Positions 29,703 to 38,373 of a DNA stretch of 47,390 nt are shown one piece after another; within the stretch, counting starts at the first letter, position 1; every line of letters starts with the position of its first letter. Made by a program: the position numbers and the translations under genes. The stretch lies in the NCBI GenBank assembly GCA_964523735.1, contig CAZFYZ010000014.1:1-47390 (forward strand), in the 5' to 3' direction. The DNA is from CAZFYZ01 sp964523735 (GTDB lineage: Bacteria; Armatimonadota; UBA5829). Under the pieces are notes generated by a model that searched no databases, was not told the origin of the DNA, and worked only from the letters and a program-made list of their open reading frames with translations.

Positions 29703-32441
29703 CTACTTCTTCTCGGGTCCAGCGACAACCAGAGTGGCAGACTGGGGATGGAGGTACTTCGCCGCTGCAGCCTTGGCCTGCTCCAGCGTAACGGAGCGAT
29801 ACAGCTTCGGGTAGTTCTGCAGGTAGTCCATCCCCAGACCGTACGTTTCTGCGCTCAGCAGCGTGCGCGCGACGCCGGCGTTTGTCTCCAGAGCGATCGG
29901 AAAGACTCCGATGATGAACTCCCTCGCCTGGTCGAACTGCTTCTGAGTCGGGCCATTCTTCTTGTACTCAGCGACCTTTTGCTTGACTGCCTGAATCGCC
30001 TCTTCGACGTTCTGCGGGCCGGTCCCCATACTGGCATACCACGGCCCCGCTCCGAGCGTCGCATCAAAAGTCGAGTAGACGTCGTAGACCAAGCCGCGCT
30101 TCTCCCGAATCTCGTCGCCGAGGATGCTGCCGAGCGCCCCTGCCCCACCGAGCGCCTGGTTCATGATCCTTGCGGCGTAATAGTCCGGATCACTGCGCTT
30201 GAGGCCCATCGGAAAGCCGAACACCACGCTGTCCTCGCGCTTATCGGCCATCGGGATGTCAATCCGTCTGGCCTCTGTCGGCGGGTCCACAGAGGAAACG
30301 TCCACGAGAGGAGTCGGGCCCTGCGCCACCCAACCTCCGAAGTACTGCTTGACCAATTCAACAGCCTCGGCCGCTTTCACGTCGCCAGCGATCACGATCA
30401 CCGCCGTGTCGGGTCGATAGTAGCTCTTGTAGAACGACACCAGGTCGTTCCGAGAGATCGCTTCCAGATTCTTCCGCGCGTCGTCGAATGTAAGCTCGTT
30501 GTAGGGATGCCCGGACGGGAACACGGCATTTCGAAAGGCGCGCATCGCCTGACTGTCCGGCGACTCCTTGCTCTGCTCCAGGCTCGAAAGCGACTCGCCC
30601 TTCGCGCGGGCGAACTGGTCTTCTGGGAAGGACGCGTTCATCAGTTCATCGGAAAGTACGTCCAGAACCAGTGAGAAGTCCTTTGCCAAGCTGCGAGCAC
30701 TGAAACTCGCGGTCTCGACACCCGAACCCGTGCTGACGCTGGCGCCGACGAAGTCCGTCTCGCGAGCAATCTGGAGCGCCGAACGCCTGGCTGTCCCTCT
30801 GCCGACCATCTCAGCAACCAGGTCTGCGACGCCCTTCTTGCCTGCCGGATCGAAGTAGCTGCCGGCTTTCACGTTGCCTGCTATCGCGATCGTCGGATTC
30901 GAATGGTTCTCCTGAACGATCACCACCATGCCGTTCGGCAGTACCTCGCGATGCGGCTTCGCAAGTTTGCTGGCGGGCTGCTGCGGTTTCGGGGCAGGAG
31001 CAGCAGGTTTCGAGGGCTTCGCACTGGCTGTCGATCGCTGCGGCGCTGTCTTGTAGGCAATGCCTCGGAACTGCTGGCGATGCTCCGGGCCGATCGAGGG
31101 AGGCTTAGGGCTTCCCCCCGAGGCGCCTTCCGTCGGGATGAAACGCCCGACGGTCATGTTCTCGTCAGTAAGATACTTGGCCGCAACATCGCGCACCTGC
31201 TCAGGGGTCACGGCCTTGATGCTCGGAATGAGGGTCTCGATATATCTCCAGTCGATGACCGTGTTGTAGTAGCCAAGCTGCTCGCCCTGGTCGGATACGC
31301 TGTCGTTCTGGTAGATCAGGTAGGCCTCGAGCTGGTTCTTGGCGGCGGACATCTCATCCTGCGTAGGCAGAGTGGTCTTCGCCCTCTCGACCTGTTCGGC
31401 AATGGCCTTTTCGATGACATCGTGCTGGACTTTGTTGCGGGCGGTGGCGCCGATCATGAACAGGGCTGGGTCACGCCTGTCATCCGCCGACGACCAGGCC
31501 GAAGTCGCCAACTCTGTCTCAACGAGCGCCTGATACAGCCTGCTCGATCGTCCGCCGCTGAGGATCTGATCAAGCACCATCAGCGCATAGGTGTCAGGGT
31601 CCGAGATCGCGGGGGTATGGTAGCCTATCATCACGCGGCCCGCGAAGCCTGCCTGGTGGACCTCCACAACACGCTTGCCGGTCTGCTTGGGCTCGACAGT
31701 ATATACCGGCCTTGGCAGCTTCCCCTCCGGTTTGGAACCAAAGTACTTCTTGACCAGTGCGAGTGCCTTGGCCGGGTCGAAATCGCCCACGAGCACGAGC
31801 GTGGCGTTGTTAGGGTGATAGTAGCTCTGATAGTAGTTGACTAGCTGGGCCCGGCTGACGTTCTCAACGTCGGACTGCCAGCCGATCACGGGCCACTGGT
31901 AGGGATGGGCCTGGAACACCGTCGCCATCAAGTTCTTGTACAGCTCCGAGTCCGGCTGATTCTCGCGGCCCTGCATTTCGGACAGGACAACTGTTCGCTC
32001 AGTCTGGAACTCGGAATCCAGCAGCAGCGCATTGCCGGCGCGCTCGGCCAGCATCTTAAGCGAAAGCTCGAGGTTCTCGCTCGACAGGAGCTGCCAGTAG
32101 TAGGTGAAGTCGGTCCAGGTGGCAGCATTCTCGATGCCGCCTCGCTGCCGTATCAGGCTGGTGATCTCGCCCTTCTCGTAGTTCTTGCTCGCGTTGAAGA
32201 GCATGTGCTCCAGTATGTGGGAGATGCCTGTGATTCCGGTGTGCTCGTTCCGCGAGCCTACTCTGAACCATATCTGAGCAGTGAACACCGGTGCGGCATG
32301 GGATTCCTTCATCAGCACCGTGAGGCCGTTTGGGAGTTTGGTCTCAACAACGCCGGACGCTTGCCCCAGCGCACAAGAAACCGCCACAAGCTGGAACAGG
32401 AAGACCAGCGCCAGAACCAAGTTGAGCTTTCGCATGTGCAT
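29703..32441 (-). CDS. Secreted M16-family zinc peptidase, two fused domains
   Basis: The product is 912 residues with a signal peptide (ends CALGQ, about 27). The N-terminal M16 half (about 30-450) has the inverted zinc motif HILEH at 75-79 and the distal glutamate E155 in VVLSEMQGRE, so it should be catalytically competent. A Lys/Pro/Ala-rich linker (about 470-495) joins a second M16 half (about 500-905), where the equivalent position reads GVADLVAEM, with no HxxEH. This is the usual arrangement of one active and one inactive half in a clamshell. It probably degrades peptides in the periplasm or envelope. The ATG at 32441 has GGAGG 5 nt upstream, and a promoter lies at 32495-32523. Confidence 0.95.
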   Translation of the reverse strand: MHMRKLNLVLALVFLFQLVAVSCALGQASGVVETKLPNGLTVLMKESHAAPVFTAQIWFRVGSRNEHTGITGISHILEHMLFNASKNYEKGEITSLIRQRGGIENAATWTDFTYYWQLLSSENLELSLKMLAERAGNALLLDSEFQTERTVVLSEMQGRENQPDSELYKNLMATVFQAHPYQWPVIGWQSDVENVSRAQLVNYYQSYYHPNNATLVLVGDFDPAKALALVKKYFGSKPEGKLPRPVYTVEPKQTGKRVVEVHQAGFAGRVMIGYHTPAISDPDTYALMVLDQILSGGRSSRLYQALVETELATSAWSSADDRRDPALFMIGATARNKVQHDVIEKAIAEQVERAKTTLPTQDEMSAAKNQLEAYLIYQNDSVSDQGEQLGYYNTVIDWRYIETLIPSIKAVTPEQVRDVAAKYLTDENMTVGRFIPTEGASGGSPKPPSIGPEHRQQFRGIAYKTAPQRSTASAKPSKPAAPAPKPQQPASKLAKPHREVLPNGMVVIVQENHSNPTIAIAGNVKAGSYFDPAGKKGVADLVAEMVGRGTARRSALQIARETDFVGASVSTGSGVETASFSARSLAKDFSLVLDVLSDELMNASFPEDQFARAKGESLSSLEQSKESPDSQAMRAFRNAVFPSGHPYNELTFDDARKNLEAISRNDLVSFYKSYYRPDTAVIVIAGDVKAAEAVELVKQYFGGWVAQGPTPLVDVSSVDPPTEARRIDIPMADKREDSVVFGFPMGLKRSDPDYYAARIMNQALGGAGALGSILGDEIREKRGLVYDVYSTFDATLGAGPWYASMGTGPQNVEEAIQAVKQKVAEYKKNGPTQKQFDQAREFIIGVFPIALETNAGVARTLLSAETYGLGMDYLQNYPKLYRSVTLEQAKAAAAKYLHPQSATLVVAGPEKK

Positions 32442-32494
32442 CAGTGCCTCCGATACGAGCCAGGTTCATTCCTGTGTTCCCGTATGCAGCGACT

Positions 32495-32523
32495 ATGCTA
32501 ACCTGGGAGGCTGGCTTTGTCAA
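32495..32523 (-). promoter_or_regulatory. Promoter of the M16 peptidase gene
   Basis: On the minus strand: TTGACA (32518-32523), a 17-nt spacer, and TAGCAT (32495-32500). The start would be near 32488, leader about 47 nt. Confidence 0.55.
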
Positions 32524-32571
32524 TGCACTGCGAACGGAGTTAGCTTCTGAGGACAATGATCGGCTGCGAGC

Positions 32572-32601
32572 TTGACCCACCTGCCATAGCTCGCCTATAC
32601 T
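32572..32601 (+). promoter_or_regulatory. Promoter of the TauE/SafE-like gene
   Basis: TTGACC (32572-32577), an 18-nt spacer and TATACT (32596-32601). The start is near 32608, 30 nt before the ATG at 32638. Confidence 0.65.
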
Positions 32602-32637
32602 CAGACTGCACACAGCCTTGAAAGGAATACCAAGCGC

Positions 32638-32997
32638 ATGCAGAACCTGCTCTTCATCCTTGTGGGCCTCGGGGTCGGGGCTTTCTCGGGCGTATTCGGC
32701 CTGGGCGGAGGGATTATCATGATCCCCCTGCTTGTCTACGGCCTGCACTTCACTCAGCACCAGGCACAGGGCACGACCCTGGCCATGATGGTACCCCCTA
32801 TCGGTCTGCTGGCGGCCTGGACATATTACAAAGCCGGACACGTGGACATCAGGATCGCCGGCCTGTGCGCGCTAGGTTTCTTCATCGGAGGCTACTTCGG
32901 AGGCAGATACGCCAACCAGCTCCCGGACTTCGCCTTGAGGAAGGTCTTCGGCAGCATCCTGCTGCTGATCTCACTCAAGATGATTATCTGGCGATAG
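32638..32997 (+). CDS. Half-size TauE/SafE (TSUP) family membrane protein
   Basis: The product is 119 residues and almost entirely hydrophobic, with about four membrane segments. The glycine-rich GAFSGVFGLGGGIIMIPLL signature of the sulfite exporter TauE/SafE family sits near the N-terminus, followed by GTTLAMMVPP and GGYFGGRYANQLP. Full members have about 250 residues made of two such halves; this is one half and probably works as a dimer. Substrates of the family include sulfite and other small anions. Its 3' end overlaps the convergent GH94-like gene by 27 nt. Confidence 0.9.
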   Translation: MQNLLFILVGLGVGAFSGVFGLGGGIIMIPLLVYGLHFTQHQAQGTTLAMMVPPIGLLAAWTYYKAGHVDIRIAGLCALGFFIGGYFGGRYANQLPDFALRKVFGSILLLISLKMIIWR

Positions 32998-34878
32998 TGG
33001 CCCACCCACTACTATGTCAACTGTGTGCTGCCCTCCGTCTCCGAAGAGCGGAATCATGTTGCCGAGAACCGGCTCGCCATCAACGATCATCGAGGCGGTC
33101 GATGCGCCAGAACTCAGCGCTCGACTGATGCTTATGTGGTACGTGTCACCACGGAACTGCCTGATCACTCGGCACTCATCCCAATCATCCGGCAGGCGAG
33201 GGCTGATAAGCAGGCCATCGGCAGCCGGCTTTAGGCCGAGGACGACCTCGACCAACGCGGAATATGCGCAGCACGCCACTCCGGTTTCGCCGTCGTGTGA
33301 CCCACCACTGCTGAGCCCGCTTACCACCCATTCCCTGACAGGCTGATCGGCCATAGCAGGAGTCAGCGATTGGAAGTAACGCACCCGCCGGGGCAGACCA
33401 CGACTGTCGGCTTGGTCGGACTTATCGGCCGGCAGAGATCCAGCCCTATCCTCCAGGTCGATATCGCAACAACTGCCCGTGGACGCGGCCCAAGTGTCCA
33501 GGACGCTCTCAACAAGAACGGGATCTGCCGACGGGTCGCCGGCATACATCCTGAGGATGCGTTCGCAATGCTCCTCGAGATTCAGGCCCGCCGTGCCCCT
33601 CGCTGGGATAGCTTCGGCAAGAACCGCCACGTCCCCAGTCTCCGCGACGTAACGGGCCGTCGAATAGACCAGCCAAAGGAGATCGCGTGCCGGCAGCACG
33701 ACGGTGGACTCATTGTCCGGGGAGTAGTGACCTGCAATTGATATGCCGGCCGCAAAATCAAGCAGGTTTGCCCTGCACATCCCGGGTGCGGTAGCCGTGA
33801 GCGCGTACAGCCTCCGGAGTGCATCGATCGCCTGGTTTGGGTCAAGACATACCCCACCAGTCCGCTGCCTGATCCAGCCTGCGTACGCATCATAGGGCAG
33901 CCAGGTGTTCACGAGCGCATTCAGGGCTCGGTCGGGGCTAGCCGCCTGAACGGCGGAGCTCAGCCTCTCCCACCGCAAGCGAGACGCTTCGATAGCCTCG
34001 GAAACCAGTCGAACCTTTGAGCACCCGCGTACCAACTCGAGGGCATTCTCCGGGCTTCTCGCAACGCCAAAACAGAAACCGATCTCAGCCTCGCCCTCGA
34101 TCGGCAACTCGATGTCAATGGTAAAGCTCGCGATTGTCTTCGACGTTTGGTGATCAGGCGGCACGGTCACAGGCTGATCAAGCTGCTGAGGGTTTCTGAG
34201 CGTCCGGCCGTCACCCAGGAAAGCGCTCTTGTCCGTCTGTAAACAAACAGGAACCAGAGTGCTCGAGTGGAACAGCACGACATCGCCACCGTCAAAGCCC
34301 GCTAGTCCCTGTCCCTCTGCCCCGAGCGGACGACGCATCAGCAAGGTCTTCTGGCGGTCCTTGTAAGTCGTTTCGAGGTTCGCGCCGATGCAGGGTTCGA
34401 CATAGGTTGTAAAGCTCAGCCGTCTCTCGTCCGCAGAGTGGTTCTCAAGACGAAGAAGCCAGACCTCGACTGATTTGTCGGGTACAGTGGCTATGGTCAG
34501 AGTGGACGCGATCTTGTTCTTGAGGGTGTAGGCCTTGACCTGACCCGGGAGGAAACTGAGCTCGTGTTCGTCGGCTTTTTCGCAGACCGGGCTGAAGAAT
34601 GGAGACCACACTTGCCCGCTCTCGCAGTCGCGGATGTACCAGGCCTTGCCTGCTCCGAGAGGAGTTGTGAGATCGAGCCCCGCGTACGTGCTGCGACCAT
34701 ACCCGTCCGGCGATACGTGAACGGCATAGTCCGAACCCATACTGCACAGCACTCCGCCGAATGGACTGTCGCCCCCAAGCTGCTGGATGACCAGAGCGTC
34801 ATCCTCTGCCGCAAACGAGCCCACGGCGTACGTCAAGTGCAGACCGGCGGTTCCGGTCGGTCTGATGTTCATTCCCAT
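32971..34878 (-). CDS. GH94-like protein lacking the catalytic core motif
   Basis: The product is 635 residues without a signal peptide. The N-terminal beta-supersandwich (about 10-285) matches GH94 phosphorylases (YAVHVSPDGYGRSTYAGLDL, GKAWYIRD, TYVEPCIGANLE). The helical part begins with NTWLPYDAYAGWIRQRTGG, and LPARDLLWLVYSTARYVAETGD fits the (alpha/alpha)6 barrel. In active GH94 enzymes a DWNDG motif with the catalytic Asp follows the VPFL segment. Here the sequence jumps from AEAIPARGTAGLNLEEH to a short Cys/Asp-rich stretch and then to the C-terminal part (LGLKPAADGLLISPRLPDDW), with no DWNDG. Active members are about 800 residues. It is probably a non-catalytic or degenerate relative rather than a phosphorylase. 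Confidence 0.78.
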   Translation of the reverse strand: MGMNIRPTGTAGLHLTYAVGSFAAEDDALVIQQLGGDSPFGGVLCSMGSDYAVHVSPDGYGRSTYAGLDLTTPLGAGKAWYIRDCESGQVWSPFFSPVCEKADEHELSFLPGQVKAYTLKNKIASTLTIATVPDKSVEVWLLRLENHSADERRLSFTTYVEPCIGANLETTYKDRQKTLLMRRPLGAEGQGLAGFDGGDVVLFHSSTLVPVCLQTDKSAFLGDGRTLRNPQQLDQPVTVPPDHQTSKTIASFTIDIELPIEGEAEIGFCFGVARSPENALELVRGCSKVRLVSEAIEASRLRWERLSSAVQAASPDRALNALVNTWLPYDAYAGWIRQRTGGVCLDPNQAIDALRRLYALTATAPGMCRANLLDFAAGISIAGHYSPDNESTVVLPARDLLWLVYSTARYVAETGDVAVLAEAIPARGTAGLNLEEHCERILRMYAGDPSADPVLVESVLDTWAASTGSCCDIDLEDRAGSLPADKSDQADSRGLPRRVRYFQSLTPAMADQPVREWVVSGLSSGGSHDGETGVACCAYSALVEVVLGLKPAADGLLISPRLPDDWDECRVIRQFRGDTYHISISRALSSGASTASMIVDGEPVLGNMIPLFGDGGQHTVDIVVGGPLSPDNHLE

Positions 34879-34979
34879 TATCTCACACCCTCACATCGGC
34901 ATCATGCCACATTGGAAGTATCGGAGGTCGAGGGCGGAAAGTGGATAGCGGATAGCGGACGCGGGAGAGTAGAGAGTGG

Positions 34980-35020
34980 AGCGTGGAGCGCCTTGGCACA
35001 CCGCCAAGGCACTCCACGCT
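34980..35020 (-). terminator. Long hairpin 3' of the GH172 gene
   Basis: An 18-bp stem with one mismatch (34980-34997 with 35003-35020, 5-nt loop) begins 9 nt after the stop at 35029. It is followed by a purine-rich, heptamer-like repetitive tract (34930-34979) and lacks a T-run on the minus strand. Confidence 0.6.
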
Positions 35021-35028
35021 GACAGTGA

Positions 35029-36114
35029 CTATGGGTTGTAACGAGGCTCGTTCGGACGCGGCAGGCGATCCTCGACTGGAGGGATGGGCTTGCCGCCGCG
35101 GCGTGGCTTGCTAAGATAGTAGTAAGCGGTGCTGGAGTAGTCGTTCGAGAGCTTATTTGCGTGGCCATGCTCGATCGACACGCGAATGCTCTTCCTGAAC
35201 CTCAGGGGATCCTCGATGTGATACCGATAGACCGTGTTCTTGCCCTTCCAGGGCCATTCTTTTGTACCACTGTAGAGGATGATCCCATGGTACGGCGCGT
35301 TATACTCCTGGGTTGGGCAGTAGGCACAGTGAAACCAGTCCTCTGTGCCAGTGCCATGCAGACTGGGCGGCCACTTCTCGCCATCGATCAGGACCATGTC
35401 GTCGCCCTCGCCGTACCAGTCGTTCGGGTTGCGCTTGAAGCAGTCGATGTTCAGATGCGCTCCGCAATAGCAGCCGTCGCCATCGGTCTCGCAGATGACA
35501 TAGTTGTCCTTGTCGCTGGGATTGAGGATACGCTTATCCTTCCAGACCTCGTCGCCGGCCTTCAGGTTGTCTTCGACAGCCCAGCCTTTGGTATCGGCCT
35601 CACGGTTCCACTGAACGTGGAAGTAGGCAAGCCCGTCAACCGACTTGGCCGACGGATAGCTCTCGTAGTCCACGTAGAAGTAGTGGTGATAAGACTCAGT
35701 CGCCTGGTTCTCAACCTCGATGATCGCCTTCTTCTTGAAGGGCATCGGCCACCAGGAGTTGAACCCTGCGCCGTTCTGAGGGCTCATCTGCAGCGGCGCG
35801 GTTATGAAGTTCTTGCGCATGCCATGGCCCATGCCAAAGAAGTCGCCGATCGGGCATTCGACGCTCGGCTCCTTGCAGCCGTCCCAGTACATGCGCAGGA
35901 CGATACGTCGGACGTAATCCTCGCTCCTGATTCCCAGAGTCATCCAAAGGTGCTTGATGCACCCCGGGCCCTCGATCTCGGCAAGCACTCTCTTCTCGCC
36001 GGGCTTGATCTCCCAGCAGTCACCGTTGTGGCCCGTGGTATCCCAGCTGGAAATACGCAGGCTCTTGCAGTCGCGCAGGCTAGGAAGTGACGCCAGGCTA
36101 GTTTGACCTATCAA
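35029..36114 (-). CDS. GH172 (DUF2961) family glycoside hydrolase-like protein
   Basis: The product is 361 residues with start TTG at 36114, preceded by GGAGG at 8 nt; no better ATG is present. It shows the DUF2961/GH172 pattern: ISSWDTTGHNGDCWEIKPGE, GPGCIKHLWMTLG, RMYWDG...PSVECPIGDFFGMG, and the LHGTGTEDWF motif that carries a catalytic acidic residue in the family. GH172 enzymes act on D-fructofuranosides and D-arabinofuranosides and assemble as multimers. There is no signal peptide, so the site of action is probably cytoplasmic. It is divergently placed from the HIT gene and codirectional with the GH94-like gene after a long hairpin. Confidence 0.92.
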   Translation of the reverse strand: MIGQTSLASLPSLRDCKSLRISSWDTTGHNGDCWEIKPGEKRVLAEIEGPGCIKHLWMTLGIRSEDYVRRIVLRMYWDGCKEPSVECPIGDFFGMGHGMRKNFITAPLQMSPQNGAGFNSWWPMPFKKKAIIEVENQATESYHHYFYVDYESYPSAKSVDGLAYFHVQWNREADTKGWAVEDNLKAGDEVWKDKRILNPSDKDNYVICETDGDGCYCGAHLNIDCFKRNPNDWYGEGDDMVLIDGEKWPPSLHGTGTEDWFHCAYCPTQEYNAPYHGIILYSGTKEWPWKGKNTVYRYHIEDPLRFRKSIRVSIEHGHANKLSNDYSSTAYYYLSKPRRGGKPIPPVEDRLPRPNEPRYNP

Positions 36115-36211
36115 TGTTACACCCTCCTGAACAGAACTCAGAGGCCGGGTTTCTGAACTTCGGCCGGATTTCCATCATATAAGTGCGACCAGCGTCGATG
36201 CGAATCCTGCA

Positions 36212-36240
36212 TTGACTGGCAGGCTGAATTCGTGTAGATT
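36212..36240 (+). promoter_or_regulatory. Promoter of the HIT-family gene
   Basis: TTGACT (36212-36217), a 17-nt spacer and TAGATT (36235-36240). The start is near 36247, about 49 nt before the ATG at 36296. Confidence 0.6.
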
Positions 36241-36295
36241 ATCGTTGGGCCACGAAGCGAGAAGTCCGCTCTTCCGCCCTGGAGGAACATCACGA

Positions 36296-36784
36296 ATGGA
36301 ACGACTGTGGGCGCCCTGGCGCCTCGACTACATAGTTGGTGAGAAGCACGACGGCTGTATCTTTTGCAGCTTCCCTCGCGAGGATAACGATGAGAAGCGG
36401 CTGATCCTGCTTCGCAGCGAGCACGCTTACGTGATTATGAACGCATTCCCCTACTCCAATGGGCATCTGCTGGTCCTGCCTTACAGACACATCGGCGATC
36501 TGGCTGAGCTCACGGATGACGAGAACCTCGATATCATGCGCCTGGCACAGAAATGCAAGAATGCGCTCAGCGAGGTGTTCGAGCCCGACGGCTTCAACCT
36601 CGGAATGAACCTGGGAACAGCCGCCGGGGCCGGGATAGCCGATCACATCCATATGCACATCGTCCCACGATGGAATGGCGACACCAACTTCATGCCCGTC
36701 CTCGGCGACGTCAAGGTCATCCCCGAGGCGCTGGAGACGACCTACAGCAAGCTGAAGGCAGCTTTAGTAAACAGTAAACAGTAA
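36296..36784 (+). CDS. HIT-family nucleotide hydrolase/phosphorylase
   Basis: The product is 162 residues. The ATG at 36296 (MERLWAPWRLDYI, a typical start of this family) has GGAGGA 10 nt upstream; an earlier in-frame ATG gives an unrelated N-terminus. A CIFC zinc-type pair is followed by the HIT fold, NAFPYSNGHLLVLPYRH, and the histidine triad DHIHMHIVPRW near residue 120-130. Members cleave dinucleoside polyphosphates or adenylylated compounds such as Ap4A. The C-terminus runs into a heptamer repeat array, so the last few codons are repeat-derived (VNSKQ). Confidence 0.95.
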   Translation: MERLWAPWRLDYIVGEKHDGCIFCSFPREDNDEKRLILLRSEHAYVIMNAFPYSNGHLLVLPYRHIGDLAELTDDENLDIMRLAQKCKNALSEVFEPDGFNLGMNLGTAAGAGIADHIHMHIVPRWNGDTNFMPVLGDVKVIPEALETTYSKLKAALVNSKQ

Positions 36785-36842
36785 ACAGTGAACAGTAGAC
36801 AGGCCGAGGCCGCTGTCTACTACTTACTGTCTACTGTCTACT
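36766..36842. repeat. Facing heptamer repeat arrays
   Basis: 36766-36802 holds about five heptamers of the AACAGTA type (variants AACAGTG, GACAG). After GCCGAGGCCG, 36813-36842 holds about four of the complementary type CTGTCTA/CTACTTA. The two arrays can fold into an imperfect hairpin between the HIT and UDG genes. The repeat forms the last codons of the HIT gene and ends 15 nt before the UDG start. Confidence 0.75.
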
Positions 36843-36856
36843 CCCGGAGGGTTTCA

Positions 36857-37495
36857 ATGGCGGTTGAGACGACAATCACCGATCAGATCGAGGAGCTGAA
36901 GGCCCGGTGCCTGGAGTGCACCAGGTGCGAGCTTTCGGAGACACGTCGTAACGTCGTGTTCGGCGAGGGCAACCCCGAGTCGCCGCTGATGCTGATCGGT
37001 GAGGGTCCGGGCGAAAATGAAGACGCAACCGGCAGGCCTTTTGTCGGTCGAGCGGGGCAGCTCCTGGATGAGGCACTTGCTGCCAACAAGATCGGCCGCC
37101 AGCACGTCTTCATCTGCAACATCCTCAAGTGCCGCGCATGTATACGGGAGAACGGCAGAGCCCGAAACAGGCCTCCCGCCCCTAGCGAGATCGACACCTG
37201 CACCTATTGGCTGGAGCAGCAAATCGCGATCATCAAGCCTCTGGTGATCCTGTCTGTGGGAGCGCCATCCGCCAAATTCATCATTAAGAAGGACTTCAAG
37301 ATGACCCAGGAGCGAGGCATCTTCTATCCAACGAAGTACGCGAAGTATGCGATCGCTGCCCTGCATCCTGCTTACATACTGCGGCAGATGGGCGAGACAT
37401 ATGATGGCGGCAAGTCGCTCTTGATCGCCGATATCGACGCCGCCCGCCGGAAGGTGATTGAAGCAAAGAAAGAGATCAAGCTCACGCTGTTCTGA
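36857..37495 (+). CDS. Family-4 uracil-DNA glycosylase (Fe-S type)
   Basis: The product is 212 residues. The ATG at 36857 has GGAGG 6-7 nt upstream; the longer frame would translate the heptamer array. Diagnostic features are CLECTRCELSETRRNVVFGEG with the first cluster cysteines, LMLIGEGPGENEDATGRPF continuing into VGRAGQLLDEAL (motif A of family 4), VFICNILKCRAC (substrate loop and cysteine), NRPPAPSEI and the HPAYILRQ motif. It removes uracil from DNA in base excision repair. It is followed 46 nt later by the Spy-like gene. Confidence 0.95.
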   Translation: MAVETTITDQIEELKARCLECTRCELSETRRNVVFGEGNPESPLMLIGEGPGENEDATGRPFVGRAGQLLDEALAANKIGRQHVFICNILKCRACIRENGRARNRPPAPSEIDTCTYWLEQQIAIIKPLVILSVGAPSAKFIIKKDFKMTQERGIFYPTKYAKYAIAALHPAYILRQMGETYDGGKSLLIADIDAARRKVIEAKKEIKLTLF

Positions 37496-37541
37496 CAGCC
37501 AAGCTGGCACCAGGGCTTTTCCGCCCTTAGGAGGTCCCGCG

Positions 37542-38108
37542 TTGAGAGGAATCGCTGCATTTTCACTCACACTTATTCTCGTTCTGCTGGCCCTGAGCAT
37601 TGCTGTCGCCCAGGACGCGCCTACAGCCGCGCCTGAACCGAGGCCGATACCTGTGCTGCCCCGACTCTGCCTCTTGCAGTCGATGCGCTTCATGTCGCCC
37701 CTAACGTGGCCAAGCCTTAGCGCACGGCTGAGCCTTACTGATGAGCAGAAGACAAAGGTCTCTGACCTCCTTGCCAAGGCAGATGAGACCCTGAAAGCAC
37801 TTGTGGAAACACAGCGCAAGACCGCCGAGAATTTTGCAGTGGCTATGGCCAAGCCTGAGACAGATCAGACCGCGCTTCTTGCCGCCGCTGATGAAGTCAT
37901 GAAGGCCGAAGCTGCCATTATGACCGAGCGGGTCAAGACCTTTGGCGAACTCAAGGCCCTGCTGGACGACGAGCAGAAGGTGGAGTTGGGCAAGTATCTG
38001 GAGAACACCAAGACCTGGTGGCGGGAAAGTGGTTCCCCCGGACTGGTTCCGCTGACTCTTCCAGCACCGGCCCCACCTGTTGTGCCGCCCGCCGAACTGA
38101 AGCAGTAG
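37542..38108 (+). CDS. Spy/LTXXQ-like periplasmic protein
   Basis: I chose the TTG at 37542 because AGGAGG lies 7 nt before it and the frame then starts LRGIAAFSLTLILVLLALS, a proper signal peptide (cleavage near VAQ, about residue 24). The mature part is helical and acidic/basic with SLSARLSLTDEQKTKVSDLL (the LTxxQ-type motif), then a long helix region rich in K/E and KALLDDEQKVELGKYLENT. It ends in a Pro-rich tail (PAPAPPVVPP). This resembles small envelope-stress or metal-resistance proteins of the Spy/CpxP type. The function is inferred only from this pattern. Confidence 0.75.
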   Translation: MRGIAAFSLTLILVLLALSIAVAQDAPTAAPEPRPIPVLPRLCLLQSMRFMSPLTWPSLSARLSLTDEQKTKVSDLLAKADETLKALVETQRKTAENFAVAMAKPETDQTALLAAADEVMKAEAAIMTERVKTFGELKALLDDEQKVELGKYLENTKTWWRESGSPGLVPLTLPAPAPPVVPPAELKQ

Positions 38109-38137
38109 AAAAACTGCAGTCTTTGCGCCCCAAACGG

Positions 38138-38165
38138 TTGACATGGCAGTCGGGCAGGGTATAGA
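38138..38165 (+). promoter_or_regulatory. Promoter of the c-di-AMP riboswitch transcript
   Basis: TTGACA (38138-38143), a 16-nt spacer and TATAGA (38160-38165); start near 38172, 30 nt after the Spy-like stop codon. An 8-bp inverted repeat, GAGGTGTA-GT-TACACCTC (38175-38192), lies immediately at the 5' end of the transcript and could be an operator or a protective hairpin. Confidence 0.7.
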
Positions 38166-38247
38166 ATTGCTGCTGAGGTGTAGTTACACCTCCCCTTTCC
38201 ACACAACTGCACGTAACAACCGAAGATAAAACCGAATAAACAACACA

Positions 38248-38352
38248 GCGCCGAGTCTCTCTTGAGAGCGGAGGAGCCCGTACCGGGGCGAATCAGAACA
38301 TCGAGGGGTGATCTTCCAACCCTAGCCCGACAGCTAACTCCGCAGGCGTGGC
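38248..38352 (+). promoter_or_regulatory. c-di-AMP riboswitch (ydaO/yuaA type)
   Basis: The sequence follows the ydaO-yuaA consensus closely. It contains GCCGAGTC, then AGAGCGGAGGAGCCC, GGGGCGAATC, a variable arm with CTTCC and CCCTAGCCCGACAGC, and the hallmark CGACAGCTAACTCCGCAGGC (about 38329-38347). The ends pair as P1: CGCC 38249-38252 with GGCG 38345-38348. This RNA class binds the second messenger c-di-AMP, two molecules per RNA in studied cases, and usually switches genes off at high ligand, most often genes for K+/osmolyte transport or cell-wall hydrolases. Here it stands in the 5' leader of the sbcD/sbcC-like genes, with its own promoter upstream and a terminator-like hairpin downstream. 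Recognition is from memory of the consensus; no covariance search was run. Confidence 0.93.
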
Positions 38353-38373
38353 AGGAAGACCTATTGAGATCAC

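Noticed and set aside
30903..31844. 313-codon open frame on the plus strand
   Set aside because: Antisense shadow of the M16 peptidase; no ribosome site or family motif.
35161..36090. 309-codon open frame on the plus strand
   Set aside because: Antisense to the GH172 gene, caused by its codon bias.
36854..37852. 332-codon open frame on the minus strand
   Set aside because: It spans the UDG gene and part of the Spy-like gene in antisense; both of these have motifs and ribosome sites.
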